Assembly: GCF_000622225.1 (NCBI RefSeq)
Contig: NZ_JHWD01000003.1
Span: forward strand, 310,001-374,000
Direction: 5' to 3'
DNA length: 64,000 nt
DNA from: Roseomonas mucosa ATCC BAA-692
Lineage (GTDB): Bacteria; Pseudomonadota; Alphaproteobacteria; Acetobacterales; Acetobacteraceae
Position numbers and translations under genes: made by a program. Position 1 is the stretch's first letter, and each line of letters begins with the position of its first letter. Below the pieces are notes generated by a model. It saw nothing but the letters and a program-made list of their open reading frames with translations. It ran no database searches and was not told where the DNA came from. Below are positions 40,351 to 50,591 of the stretch, one piece after another.

Positions 40351-43128
40351 TCAGACCTGGGGACCGGCGCTTGCCCAGGGGGTCTTTTCCAGGAAGGCCT
40401 TGATCTCGCCGGCCGGGCGGGGCGGGCTGAACAGATAGCCCTGCCCTTCCTCGCAGCCCTGGCGCAGCAGCATCTCGTGCTGCTCCGGGGTTTCCACCCC
40501 TTCCGCCAGGGTGATCATGCCCAGGCTGGCGCCGAGGCTGGTCACCGCGCGCACGATGGCCGCACAGTCCTCGCGCCCACCCATGTCGCGGACGAAGGAC
40601 TGGTCGATCTTCACCTTGTCGAAGGGGAATTTCCGCAGGTAGCTCAGCGAGGAATAGCCCGTGCCGAAATCGTCCAGCGCGATCCGTACGCCATGCCGGC
40701 GGATCTGGTGCAGGGCGGACAGCGTGTCCTGCGTATCCTCCAGCAGCACCGTCTCGGTCACTTCCAGCTCCAGCCGGTCCGGCCGCAGGCCCGACCGTTC
40801 CAGGGCGCCGAGGATCTGCTGCACCAGCACCTCCCCGGCGGCGAACTGGGTGGCCGACAGGTTCACCGCGATCTTCAGGTGCGCGGGCCAGGTCGCGGCC
40901 TGGCGGCAGGCTTCCTCCAGCACCCAGGCGCCGATCGGCACCATCAGCTCGCTCTGTTCGACGAAGGGCATGAACTCCGCCGGAGAGACCAGCCCGCGAT
41001 GCGGATGGCGCCAGCGGATCAGCGCCTCGAAGCCGACCGCCTCGCCTGTGCAGAGGCGCAGGATCGGCTGGTAGAACAGCTCGAACTCCTGCCGCGCCAG
41101 GGCATGGTGCAGATCGGCTTCGAGCTGCCGCCGGGACTGCATGGCCCTCTCCATCTCAGGCTCGAAGAAACGGAAGCGCCCGCGCCCCTCCGCCTTCGCC
41201 TGGTAGAGGGCGAGGTCGGCCTTGCGCATCAGCGCGTCCTCGCCCTCCTCCTCGCCGGGCAGGAGCACCGCGATGCCCAGGCTGACCCCCACGCGCAGGG
41301 TTTCCCCGCCCAGGCGGCAGGGCAGGCTCAGCTCCGCGATCAGGCGCTCCGCCAGGGTGGCGGCATCCTCCGCACGCTCCAGCCCCGTCTGCAGCACGGC
41401 GAACTCGTCGCCGCCGAGCCGTGCCACCGTGTCGATGCTGCGCACGCAGCGCCGCAGCCTCGCCGTGGCCTCCCGCAGCACCGCGTCCCCGGTGGGATGG
41501 CCCAGCGTGTCGTTGATCTCCTTGAAATGGTCGAGGTCCAGATACAGCAGCGCGCAGCCCTCGCCGCGCCCGGCCCGTGCCACGGCGGCGCTCAGGCGCT
41601 CGCCGAAAAGGCTGCGGTTCGGCAGGTCGGTGAGCGCGTCGTGGCGCGCCATATGGGCGATCCGCGCCTCGGCGGAACGCCGGGCGGTCACGTCCTCCAG
41701 CGTGGCGATCCAGCCTCCGTCGGGCATCTGGCGCAGGTTGACCGACAGGAAGCGGCCATCCTCCAGCTCCCAGGAGAAGGCCCAGCGGCCGCGGCGAACC
41801 GCCCTGCCCTCCGCCGGCCCGCCCGGCTGCGGGTCCTTCCGGAGATGCGAGCGGAGATTCCGGAGATCCTGCCGGGTCAGGGCGCCACCGGCCAGGACGG
41901 CGGCAAGGAGGCTGGACACCGGATGCCCGATGGGGACAGTGCCGTCCTGCAGGCCCAGGATCGCCAGGAGGCGCTGGTTGGCCACCTGCAGGATGCGGGA
42001 TGCATCCAGCATGCAGATGCCCTGCACGAGATTGTCCAGGGCGACGCCGAAGCGCATCGCCTGGAGGACGCGCTCATGCTCCGCCTGCTCGCGCTCCCGC
42101 AACAGCTCCAGCTCCGCGCGGCTCTCCGCCGCCTGGGCCCGGGCGATGCGGGCCTGGTTGAGCAGTTGCCGCCGCCCCAGCAGCGTCATGCCGAGTACGC
42201 CGGCCTCCAGCAGCAGCGCCGAGCCGAGGAGAAGCCATCGCTGCCGCCGCCATCCTTCGAGCAGGGCGTCGCGCGTGCGGCTGACGGCAATGACCAGGGG
42301 GTTGAGTTCCAGGGAGCGCAGGACAATGACGCGCGACATTCCGTCCATGCCGGTCTGCGCGCGCAGCGTCCTGGTCTCACCGGGTTTCGGCGCCTGCCCT
42401 ATCCGTGCCCTCACGATGCTGTCCGCCCCTGCATCCAGCGGCGGGAAGCGCGAGAGCACCAGGCCGTCCAGGTGGATCAGGGTGATGGCCATGCCGGGCA
42501 ATGTGGCCAGCTTGGCGTAGAAGCTCTCGAAATAGCTGAACGGCATGGCCACCAGCACGAAGCCCAGGAGATCCCCCTGGGCACCGAGGATGCGGCGGCC
42601 GATCCAGATCCGCCGGCGCATCCCCTCCGGGGTCCCGGGCGGATCGCCAATGATGCGGTCCTCCTCCTCCAAGGACAGCATGCTGGCGATCCAGTCCCGC
42701 GACAGGGGCGGCCGCGGCTGGTCCGCTCCCCCCACGCCCAGGACGGCACGGCCCGAGCGGTCATAGACACCGATGGTCTCGATCTGCGGGAGGCCGGCGA
42801 CCCAGTCCTTGAGGCGCCGCCTCAGCTCCGGCGCGACACTGGCACGCGCGAGGTCATCCACATTCTCCACGCCGCGCTCGCGCAGGCCATCGGTGATGCT
42901 CAGGTTGATCAGTTCGATCGACTGGAAGGCCCGGTCCGCCTGATCCGACAGCGCCAGGGCCAAACGCTCCAGATCCTGCGTCCCGGCGACGAGGGTGCGC
43001 TCGCGCAGATCCTGCAGGAGGAGGAAGGTGCCGGCCGCGATGGCCAGCGCCAACGCCAGGCTCCCTGCCAGCAGGAATGCCGCGGAACGGGAGATCCCGT
43101 TCCGGTCCTGCCAGGCACAGCGATTCAT
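40351..43128 (-). CDS. membrane-bound GGDEF-EAL cyclic-di-GMP signalling protein
   Basis: A protein of 925 residues. Order of parts: transmembrane helix (about 12-35), periplasmic sensor region (about 36-270), second helix (about 278-300), coiled coil (about 305-350), PAS-like domain (about 350-475), GGDEF (motif RLGGDEF near 570) and EAL (motif GFEALIRW near 700). Both catalytic motifs are intact, so it may both make and break c-di-GMP. ALDDFGTGYSSLSYLRKFPFD completes a typical active EAL site. The ATG at 43128 is preferred over 43146 because a G-rich site precedes it. It is convergent with hutH, 7 bp apart. Confidence 0.93.
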   Translation of the reverse strand: MNRCAWQDRNGISRSAAFLLAGSLALALAIAAGTFLLLQDLRERTLVAGTQDLERLALALSDQADRAFQSIELINLSITDGLRERGVENVDDLARASVAPELRRRLKDWVAGLPQIETIGVYDRSGRAVLGVGGADQPRPPLSRDWIASMLSLEEEDRIIGDPPGTPEGMRRRIWIGRRILGAQGDLLGFVLVAMPFSYFESFYAKLATLPGMAITLIHLDGLVLSRFPPLDAGADSIVRARIGQAPKPGETRTLRAQTGMDGMSRVIVLRSLELNPLVIAVSRTRDALLEGWRRQRWLLLGSALLLEAGVLGMTLLGRRQLLNQARIARAQAAESRAELELLREREQAEHERVLQAMRFGVALDNLVQGICMLDASRILQVANQRLLAILGLQDGTVPIGHPVSSLLAAVLAGGALTRQDLRNLRSHLRKDPQPGGPAEGRAVRRGRWAFSWELEDGRFLSVNLRQMPDGGWIATLEDVTARRSAEARIAHMARHDALTDLPNRSLFGERLSAAVARAGRGEGCALLYLDLDHFKEINDTLGHPTGDAVLREATARLRRCVRSIDTVARLGGDEFAVLQTGLERAEDAATLAERLIAELSLPCRLGGETLRVGVSLGIAVLLPGEEEGEDALMRKADLALYQAKAEGRGRFRFFEPEMERAMQSRRQLEADLHHALARQEFELFYQPILRLCTGEAVGFEALIRWRHPHRGLVSPAEFMPFVEQSELMVPIGAWVLEEACRQAATWPAHLKIAVNLSATQFAAGEVLVQQILGALERSGLRPDRLELEVTETVLLEDTQDTLSALHQIRRHGVRIALDDFGTGYSSLSYLRKFPFDKVKIDQSFVRDMGGREDCAAIVRAVTSLGASLGMITLAEGVETPEQHEMLLRQGCEEGQGYLFSPPRPAGEIKAFLEKTPWASAGPQV

Positions 43129-43343
43129 CGGCGTTTCCCCCCACATCGGGAAGGCGGCCGGCCATCGCAGGTTGTGAAGGCCTCGCGCTGCCCGATGAAG
43201 CGCCCCCGAGAGATGTGAGGAGCGCCCCCAGCAAACTCCCTTGTCAGGAAAGATGCCACCGAAAGTTGCATTTCAGCCCATGTCTGGCACCGAAATTCCA
43301 TCGCATCAACCTGCGCGCCAGCACCGTCTCCGAGGGCCGCCCG

Positions 43344-44006
43344 CTACAGGACGGTGCCGGCCTCCGGCGCGGTCAGGGCGGAAAGCACGCCGGTGCGGAA
43401 GGTCCAGACCGCCTCGTGCATGGCGCGGGCAGCATCGGCCGCGCGCCCTTCCAGCACGGCCAGAAGGAGGTTCTCGGCAACCGGCGTGTCGGAACCGGCC
43501 TGCCCCGGTCGGAGCAGCATCATGCGGCGTGATTCGTCCAGCAGGCGGCCGATCTGATGGGACAGGCGCTCGTTTCCGGAGAGACCCGCGACACGCCGGT
43601 GGAAATCATGCCGCGCCTCCAGCCTCTCGACGAGACTCGCCGCCGCCATGGAGCGTTGCCTTGCCTCGGCCAAGGCCGTGTCGCCCGAAGCCACGCGCCC
43701 GGCCGCGCGCCGCGCCGCCTCGGGCTCCAGCAGAAGGCGCAGGTCGAAGACCTCGTGGATGTCGCGGATGGTCACCAGCGACACCACCCAGCCACGACGT
43801 GGCACGGCGTCGACCAGCCCTTCCTCCGCCAGTCGGGCCAGCGCGGCCCGGATCGGCGCCTTGCCGAGGCCGAGGCGCTGCGCCGTGCTGCCTTCCGCCA
43901 GGGTCTCGCCGGGGCGCAGGCGGCAGTCGATGATCTCTCCGCGCAGCCGGTCCATGGCCTGCCGGGTCAGCGAGGCATTCGGCATGTCCGGGGCGGATTC
44001 TGTCAT
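43344..44006 (-). CDS. GntR family (FCD-type) transcriptional regulator
   Basis: A DNA-binding regulator of 220 residues. The N-terminal winged helix holds LRGEIIDCRLRPGETLAEGS and APIRAALARLAEEGLV. The C-terminal all-helical FCD effector domain spans about residues 85-215, with RLLLEPEAARRAA and metal-type His residues in HDFHRRVAGLSGN. Such regulators usually respond to organic acids. A perfect 12-bp palindrome lies just upstream. Targets are unknown; the next gene on the same strand is the GGDEF-EAL gene, 215 bp away. Confidence 0.92.
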   Translation of the reverse strand: MTESAPDMPNASLTRQAMDRLRGEIIDCRLRPGETLAEGSTAQRLGLGKAPIRAALARLAEEGLVDAVPRRGWVVSLVTIRDIHEVFDLRLLLEPEAARRAAGRVASGDTALAEARQRSMAAASLVERLEARHDFHRRVAGLSGNERLSHQIGRLLDESRRMMLLRPGQAGSDTPVAENLLLAVLEGRAADAARAMHEAVWTFRTGVLSALTAPEAGTVL

Positions 44007-44022
44007 GGCGCTGCCTCTCCAA

Positions 44023-44034
44023 CTGACATGTCAG
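44023..44034. promoter_or_regulatory. palindromic operator upstream of the gntR gene
   Basis: CTGACATGTCAG is a perfect 12-bp palindrome 17 bp before the GntR-type regulator start. Its position and symmetry fit an autoregulatory site of a dimeric regulator. Confidence 0.55.
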
Positions 44035-44100
44035 ATGAGGATTATCCCGGTTTCCGCCGCGTGCCACAAGAAGGCGGTGGGCCGAGCAAGGAACCGCACG

Positions 44101-44133
44101 CAAAAAACCCCCGGCACCACGGGCGCCGGGGGT
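44101..44133 (-). terminator. Rho-independent terminator of the cold-shock gene
   Basis: On the minus strand, CCCCCGGC/GCCGGGGG arms (44108-44115 and 44125-44132, 9-base loop) are followed by a run of six T (44102-44107). The stem starts 24 bases beyond the stop codon of the cold-shock gene. This is the only textbook U-tract terminator for a flanking gene in the window. Confidence 0.85.
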
Positions 44134-44155
44134 CTTTCGGTCCAGAAGGACGAAA

Positions 44156-44914
44156 TCAGTTGTCCTTGAGCACGACCGCCTGACGGCCACGCTGCCCGTC
44201 ACGGACCTCCAGCGCGACCTTCTGGCCCTGCTGGACATCCTGGACGCCGGCGCGCTGCAGCACGGAGGAGTGCAGGAACACGTCCTGGCCACCATCGTCC
44301 GGCGTCACGAAGCCGAAGCCGCGCACCTGGTCGAACCACTTGACGGTGCCGCCGACGGCGTAGGTCGGGCCACCCTCGTCGCGGCCGAAGTCACGGCGCG
44401 GCGGCGGACGGTCGCCGAAGTTGCCACGCGGCGGGCCGCCACGGTCGCCGAAGCCACCGCCGCCGAAGCCGCCACGGTCGCCGAAGTCACGGCGCGGCGG
44501 ACGGTCGCCGAAGCCACCGCGATCGCCGAAGCCGCCACGCGGCGGGCCACGGTCGCCGAAGCCGCCGCCGAAGCCGCCACGGTCGCCGAAGTCACGGCGG
44601 GGCGGACGGTCGCCGAAGTCGCGGCGGGGGGGACGGTCGCCGAAGCCGCCGCCGGCATGGCCGCCGGGGCCCTTCTTCAGCTCGGTGATGCGGGTCACCA
44701 GGCGGCGTCCCTGGCGGTCCGTGCCGATCTCGCAAACCAGCTTGTCGCCCGTCTCGGGGGGCTCGATGCCGGCTTCGGTCAGGGCCGATGCGTGGAAGAA
44801 AACGTCCTGGCCATCGGGGCCAAGCACAAAGCCGAAGCCTTTACGCCCGTTATACCACTTCACCTCGGCCTCGACGGCGCCGGTGCCACCCTGGGGGTCG
44901 TTGTCGGGAAACAC
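44156..44914 (-). CDS. double cold-shock-domain protein with FGDR-repeat linker
   Basis: An RNA/DNA-binding protein of 252 residues with two cold-shock domains. Domain 1 (about 15-78) has RNP1 KGFGFV (25-30) and RNP2 VFFHAS (38-43). Domain 2 (about 187-250) has RGFGFV (198-203) and VFLHSS (212-217). Between them, residues 91-178 form a repeat-rich linker with nine FGDR units. Double cold-shock-domain proteins are common in alphaproteobacteria, but this RGG-like linker is unusual. The start is GTG; AGGCGAAAGAGA lies before it. It ends with a strong terminator and has a long leader with a hairpin, as cold-shock mRNAs often do. Confidence 0.92.
   Translation of the reverse strand: MFPDNDPQGGTGAVEAEVKWYNGRKGFGFVLGPDGQDVFFHASALTEAGIEPPETGDKLVCEIGTDRQGRRLVTRITELKKGPGGHAGGGFGDRPPRRDFGDRPPRRDFGDRGGFGGGFGDRGPPRGGFGDRGGFGDRPPRRDFGDRGGFGGGGFGDRGGPPRGNFGDRPPPRRDFGRDEGGPTYAVGGTVKWFDQVRGFGFVTPDDGGQDVFLHSSVLQRAGVQDVQQGQKVALEVRDGQRGRQAVVLKDN
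44381..44644 (-). repeat. FGDR/RGG-like tandem repeat inside the cold-shock gene
   Basis: Nine imperfect units built on FGDR are followed by GG, PPRRD or PPRG, then a tenth changed unit FGRD. The DNA is correspondingly repetitive (cggtcgccgaag recurs about every 24-36 bases). Such repeats can change length by slippage, so copy number may vary among strains. Confidence 0.85.
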
Positions 44915-44963
44915 TGTCTCTTTCGCCTACGCAACTTCCACGGCCCGACGGAATGCAGGACCG

Positions 44964-44981
44964 GTGCGATGATGGTCGCAC
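44964..44981 (-). promoter_or_regulatory. hairpin in the cold-shock leader
   Basis: GTGCGA (44964-44969) and TCGCAC (44976-44981) are perfect complements with a 6-base loop, about 50 bases before the GTG on the mRNA. It may act as a temperature- or translation-dependent leader structure; this is an inference. Confidence 0.35.
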
Positions 44982-45142
44982 GCACTCATGCGGAAATCTA
45001 GCCGAAACGACAAAACGCGGGGTAAAGACATGCAATTTTACGCTGCGGATGCTCCGCCGCCAGCCAGGGTGCCGGACGGCTCCCCGGCGTCTCGTGCGGC
45101 GGTCCGTCTCCCGGGGCTTTCCGCAAGCGGCCGCGCAGGGCT

Positions 45143-45934
45143 TCAGCCGGCGTCCAGCACGGCCCGCCTGGCCATCACCGTGACGAGATGCGCCCGGTAC
45201 TCCGCTCCGCCGTGGATGTCGCTGAGCAGGTCGTCCGGCGGCTGGCGAATCCCCGCCACCGCTTCCGGACTCCAGCCCGCGGCCAGGGCCGCCTCCATCT
45301 CCGCCTGCCGGAAGACGCCAGGGCCAGCGCCGTTCACCACCACGCGCACCCCCGCCGGTCCTTTCGCCACGAAGACTCCGGTCAGCACATAGCGCGAGGC
45401 CGGGTTGCGCATCTTCGCGTAGCCGGCCTTTTCCGGCACCGGGAAGCGCAGGGCGACGACCAGCTCGTCCGGCTCCAGCGCCGTGGTGAACATGCCCTGG
45501 AAGAACTCGTCGGCCCCGATCTCCCGTCGGTCGGTCACGAAGCGGGCGCCCAGCGCCAGGGCGGCGGCCGGATAGTCGGCGGCCGGGTCGTTGTTCGCCA
45601 GGCTGCCGCCGATGGTGCCGCGGTTGCGGACCTGCGTGTCGCCCAGATGGCCCGCCATGCGCGCCAGGGCGGGAATCGCCTGCCGCACCACGTCGCTGTC
45701 CTGGATGTCCGCATGGCGCGACAGGGCGCCGACGACCAGCGTGTCGCCCTCCCGGCGGATGCCCTTCATCTCGGCGATGCCGGTGAGGTCCACCAGCGAG
45801 GAAGGCCGGTTCAGCCGGTGCTTCAGCGCCGGCAGCAGGGTCTGGCCGCCCGAGAGCGCCTTGGCCTCCGGATCGGCCAGGAGCTTCACCGCTTCGGCGA
45901 GGGAGGAAGGCTTGTGATAGGCGAAATCGTACAT
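45143..45934 (-). CDS. FAD-binding subunit of a xanthine/CO-dehydrogenase-family enzyme (CoxM-like)
   Basis: The medium, FAD-binding subunit of a molybdenum hydroxylase, 263 residues. The N-terminal FAD domain starts MYDFAYHKPSSLAEAVKLL with the FAD loop ALSGGQTLLPALKHRL and the second nucleotide motif QVRNRGTIGGSLANNDPAADYPA. The C-terminal CO dehydrogenase flavoprotein domain follows. It lies 12 bp after the iron-sulphur subunit gene. The large molybdopterin subunit (CoxL) is not adjacent, so the holoenzyme's partner must be elsewhere or lost. Confidence 0.93.
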   Translation of the reverse strand: MYDFAYHKPSSLAEAVKLLADPEAKALSGGQTLLPALKHRLNRPSSLVDLTGIAEMKGIRREGDTLVVGALSRHADIQDSDVVRQAIPALARMAGHLGDTQVRNRGTIGGSLANNDPAADYPAAALALGARFVTDRREIGADEFFQGMFTTALEPDELVVALRFPVPEKAGYAKMRNPASRYVLTGVFVAKGPAGVRVVVNGAGPGVFRQAEMEAALAAGWSPEAVAGIRQPPDDLLSDIHGGAEYRAHLVTVMARRAVLDAG

Positions 45935-45946
45935 GGTGCCCTCCCC

Positions 45947-46450
<504 letters not shown>

Positions 46451-46571
46451 CGCACCCCTCCCCATCCCTGCTGCGTCGGATCAATAGTCGCCATCGGCGA
46501 TGGCCGGCGAAGATCCCGGCTTTCCGGCAAGAGTCCGGCCCCTGGCGGCCCACGTCAAGCAGGGCATTGAT

Positions 46572-46586
46572 TGAGAGCGATTCTCA
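46572..46586. promoter_or_regulatory. Fur-like palindrome in the coxS upstream gap
   Basis: TGAGA-GCGAT-TCTCA is a hyphenated palindrome resembling the TGAGAATnATTCTCA type of iron-responsive (Fur) site, with changes in the centre. It lies in the 267-bp gap between coxS and the dppF stop, the only AT-richer part of that gap. No iron gene is adjacent, so this is tentative. Confidence 0.35.
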
Positions 46587-46717
46587 GATGAGCGCCGCAC
46601 CGGCCTGCGCCGTCTGGGAATGGCGGGGCGGGAACGGAAAACGGGCGGAAGAGCCACGGGCCCTCCCCCCGCCGCATCGCGCGCCGGAGCCGCGGGGCCC
46701 CGGCCCGGCGTCAGGCT

Positions 46718-47736
46718 TCAGACATAGGCCGGCACGTTGCGGGCCAGCGGGTTCTGCTCCTCCGGCAGGTCGTGCAGGTGGCAGGCCGCGAAATGCCCGC
46801 TCTCCGTCGGCTTCAGCCGCGGCTCGTCGGTGCGGCAGCGGTCGAAGACATAGGGGCAGCGCGTGTGGAAGCGGCAGCCGGAGGGCGGGTTGATCGGGCT
46901 CGGCACGTCGCCCTTCAGCACGATGCGCTTGCGCCCGGCACCCGGTTCCGGCACCGGCACGGCGGAAAGCAGCGCCTCCGTATAGGGGTGCTTCGGCGCG
47001 GCGAAGAGCTGCCGGCGCGGCGCCACCTCCACCATCTTGCCCAGGTACATGACCGCCACGCGGTGCGTCATGTGCTCGACGATGGCGAGGTCGTGGCTGA
47101 TGAAGAGCAGCGCCAGGCCGAGCTCCTTCTGCAGGTCCTGCAGCAGGTTCACGATCTGCGCCTTCACCGACACGTCCAAGGCCGAGACCGCCTCGTCGCA
47201 GATGATGAGGTCGGGTTCCGCCGCCAGGGCGCGGGCGATGCCGATTCGCTGCCGTTGCCCGCCGGAGAATTCGTGCGGCCAGCGGTTGATGGCGTCGCGC
47301 GGCAGGCGGACCGTGTCCATCAGCCTGTAGAGCCGCTTCTCCAGGTCGTCGCCGCTCTTGGCCATGCCGAAGTTGCGGATCGGCTCGGCCAGGATGTCGC
47401 GCACCCGCATGCGCGGGTTCAGCGAGGAGAAGGGGTCCTGGAAGACCACCTGCATCCGCCGCCGCATCTTCCGCAGCGTGCCGAGCGGCATGTCGTCGAT
47501 GCGCTGTCCATCCAGGACCACCTGCCCCTCGGTGATGTCGAAGAGACGCAGGATGGCCTTGCCGACGGTGGACTTGCCGCAGCCGGATTCACCTACGACG
47601 GAAAGTGTCTCGCCCCGGTTCACCGAGAAGGAGACACCGTCCACGGCATAGACATAGCCCTTCACCCCGCCGAGCAGGCCGCCGCGGATGGGGTAGTGCT
47701 TCTTGAGGTCGATGACCTCCAGGACCGGCGTGCCGC

Positions 47737-47740
<4 letters not shown>
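46718..47740 (-). CDS. dppF: oligo/dipeptide ABC transporter ATP-binding protein (DppF/OppF-like)
   Basis: One of two ATPases of a peptide importer, 340 residues. Walker A is [17 protein letters not shown], the signature [15 protein letters not shown] and Walker [13 protein letters not shown] (with a Cys before the Asp), then [11 protein letters not shown]. The C-terminal oligopeptide domain has Cys residues in [17 protein letters not shown], which may hold an iron-sulphur cluster in this family. It overlaps dppD by four bases (ATGA) and ends the operon. Confidence 0.94.
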
Positions 47741-48729
<989 letters not shown>

Positions 48730-48735
48730 GTCAGG

Positions 48736-49647
48736 TCAGATCCTCTTGGCCGCGCGCGGGTCGAGCGCGTCGCGCAGGCCGTCGCCCAGCAGGTTCACCG
48801 CCAGCACGGAGATGGACAGAAACAGGGCCGGGAAGAAGACGATATAGGGCTTCACCTGCCAGAGGGCGCGGCCCTCGGCCATGATGTTGCCCCAGGACGG
48901 GATGATCGGCGGCGTGCCGGCGCCGATAAAGGACAGGCTCGCCTCGATCAGCATGGCGGCGGCGCAGATATAGGTCGCCTGCACGGTCATGGGCGCGATG
49001 GTGTTGGGCAGGATGTGGCGCCAGATGATCACCGGCGTGCGGGTGCCCGAGGCGACGGCCGCGTCCACATAGGGCTGCTCGCGCAGCGAAAGCACCACGC
49101 CGCGCACGAGGCGCGAGACGCGCGGGATCTCGGCGATGGTGATGGCCAGCACCACGTTGCCGACCGAGCCGCGGCTGAGCGCCATCAGCGCGATGGCCAG
49201 CAGGATCGAGGGGATGGACATCAGCCCGTCCATCACCCGCATGATGATGCTGTCCGCCCAGCGCACGAAGCCGGCGAAGAGGCCGATGGCCAGGCCGATC
49301 ACCGAGGCGAAGAAGGCCGTCGCGAAGCCCACGATCAGCGAGACGCGGGTGCCGTAGAGCACGCGCGAATAGACGTCGCGCCCCAGCATGTCGGTGCCGA
49401 ACCAGTACATGGCCGAGGGCTCGCGCGTGCGGCGCGCCGGAGCCAGGGCGGTCGGGTCCACCGTCCAGAGATAGGGGGCGAAGACGGCGACGAAGACCAG
49501 CAGGGCGAGCAGGAAGCCGCCCAGGGCGATGGTTGGGTAGCGCCGGATGAAGCCGATCGCGCCCTTGCGGACCTTGGCGACCGGCATGACGTCCGGCATC
49601 GGCGGCGCGGCCGCGGTGCTCCGCGGCTCGAGGACGGAGGTGCTCAA
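48736..49647 (-). CDS. dppC: peptide ABC transporter permease (DppC-like)
   Basis: A membrane subunit of 303 residues with about six helices. It has the DppC-type insertion after the first helix ([27 protein letters not shown]) and the EAA loop [19 protein letters not shown]-like segment near residue 200. The start is a TTG that overlaps the dppB stop as TTGA, giving the N-terminus [11 protein letters not shown] later ATG ([10 protein letters not shown]) is possible but leaves a long gap. It precedes dppD by 6 bp. Confidence 0.9.
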   Translation of the reverse strand: MSTSVLEPRSTAAAPPMPDVMPVAKVRKGAIGFIRRYPTIALGGFLLALLVFVAVFAPYLWTVDPTALAPARRTREPSAMYWFGTDMLGRDVYSRVLYGTRVSLIVGFATAFFASVIGLAIGLFAGFVRWADSIIMRVMDGLMSIPSILLAIALMALSRGSVGNVVLAITIAEIPRVSRLVRGVVLSLREQPYVDAAVASGTRTPVIIWRHILPNTIAPMTVQATYICAAAMLIEASLSFIGAGTPPIIPSWGNIMAEGRALWQVKPYIVFFPALFLSISVLAVNLLGDGLRDALDPRAAKRI

Positions 49648-50585
49648 TAGCGGATCCTCGGATCGAACAGGGTGTAGAGCAGGTCGATGCAGAGATTGAC
49701 CAGCACGTAGGTGAAGGAGAAGAGCAGCACGACGCCCTGGATGATCGGGTAGTCGCGGCGCAGGATCGCATCCACCGTCAGGCGGCCGAGGCCGGGTATG
49801 GCGAAGACGCTCTCGGTGATCACCGCGCCGCCGATCAGCAGGGCGATGCCCAGGCCGATCACCGTCACGATGGGCACGGCGGCGTTCTTCAGCGCGTGCA
49901 GGAACAGGATGCCCGTCTGGCCGACGCCCTTGGCGCGGGCGGTGCGGACGTAGTCCTGCTGCAGCACCTCCATCATCGTGGCGCGGGTGATGCGGGCGAT
50001 CAGCGCGATATAGGCGCTGCCCAGCGCCAGGGACGGCAGGATCAGGTTGGCGAACCAGGGGCCGATGCCCTGGGACAGCGGCGTGTAGCCCTGCACCGGC
50101 ACCCAATCCAGGCGCAGCGCGAAGAAGTAGGCGAGCAGGTAGCCCACCACGAAGGTCGGCACCGAGAAGCCCAGCACCGCGAAGCCCATCACGAAGCGGT
50201 CGATCCAGGACCCTGCCTTCCAGGCCGCGACCACGCCCATCGGCACGGCGATGGTGATGGCGATCAGCAGCGTCAGCACCATCAGCGACAGCGTCGGCTC
50301 GATGCGCTGCGCGATCATCGTGCTGACCGGCAGGTTGGTGAAGATCGAGGTGCCGAGGTCACCCTGGATGATGTGCCAGGCCCATTCGCCGAAGCGCACC
50401 AGGAAGGGGCGGTCCAGGCCGAGCGTGGCACGGATGCGCTCCACATCGGCAGGCGTCGCCTGGTCGCCGGCGATCACCGCGGCCGGATCGCCCGGCGCGA
50501 AGTAGAGCAGCGAGAAGACGAAGAGCGCGACGATCACCATCACGGGGATCGTCGCCACGATTCGACGGAGGATGTACGAGAACAT
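49644..50585 (-). CDS. dppB: peptide ABC transporter permease (DppB-like)
   Basis: A membrane subunit of 313 residues with about six helices. Family features are MFSYILRRIVATIPVMVIVA at the N-terminus, the DppB sequence FAPGDPAAVIAGDQA, and the EAA loop EVLQQDYVRTARAKGVGQ near residue 200. It lies 6 bp after dppA and its stop overlaps the dppC TTG start. Confidence 0.94.
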   Translation of the reverse strand: MFSYILRRIVATIPVMVIVALFVFSLLYFAPGDPAAVIAGDQATPADVERIRATLGLDRPFLVRFGEWAWHIIQGDLGTSIFTNLPVSTMIAQRIEPTLSLMVLTLLIAITIAVPMGVVAAWKAGSWIDRFVMGFAVLGFSVPTFVVGYLLAYFFALRLDWVPVQGYTPLSQGIGPWFANLILPSLALGSAYIALIARITRATMMEVLQQDYVRTARAKGVGQTGILFLHALKNAAVPIVTVIGLGIALLIGGAVITESVFAIPGLGRLTVDAILRRDYPIIQGVVLLFSFTYVLVNLCIDLLYTLFDPRIRY

Positions 50586-50591
50586 GGACCC

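Noticed and set aside
44381-44644. Regular repeats that might be a CRISPR array
   Set aside because: The repeats are in frame inside a cold-shock protein gene, are about 24-36 bases without unique spacers, and encode FGDR units.
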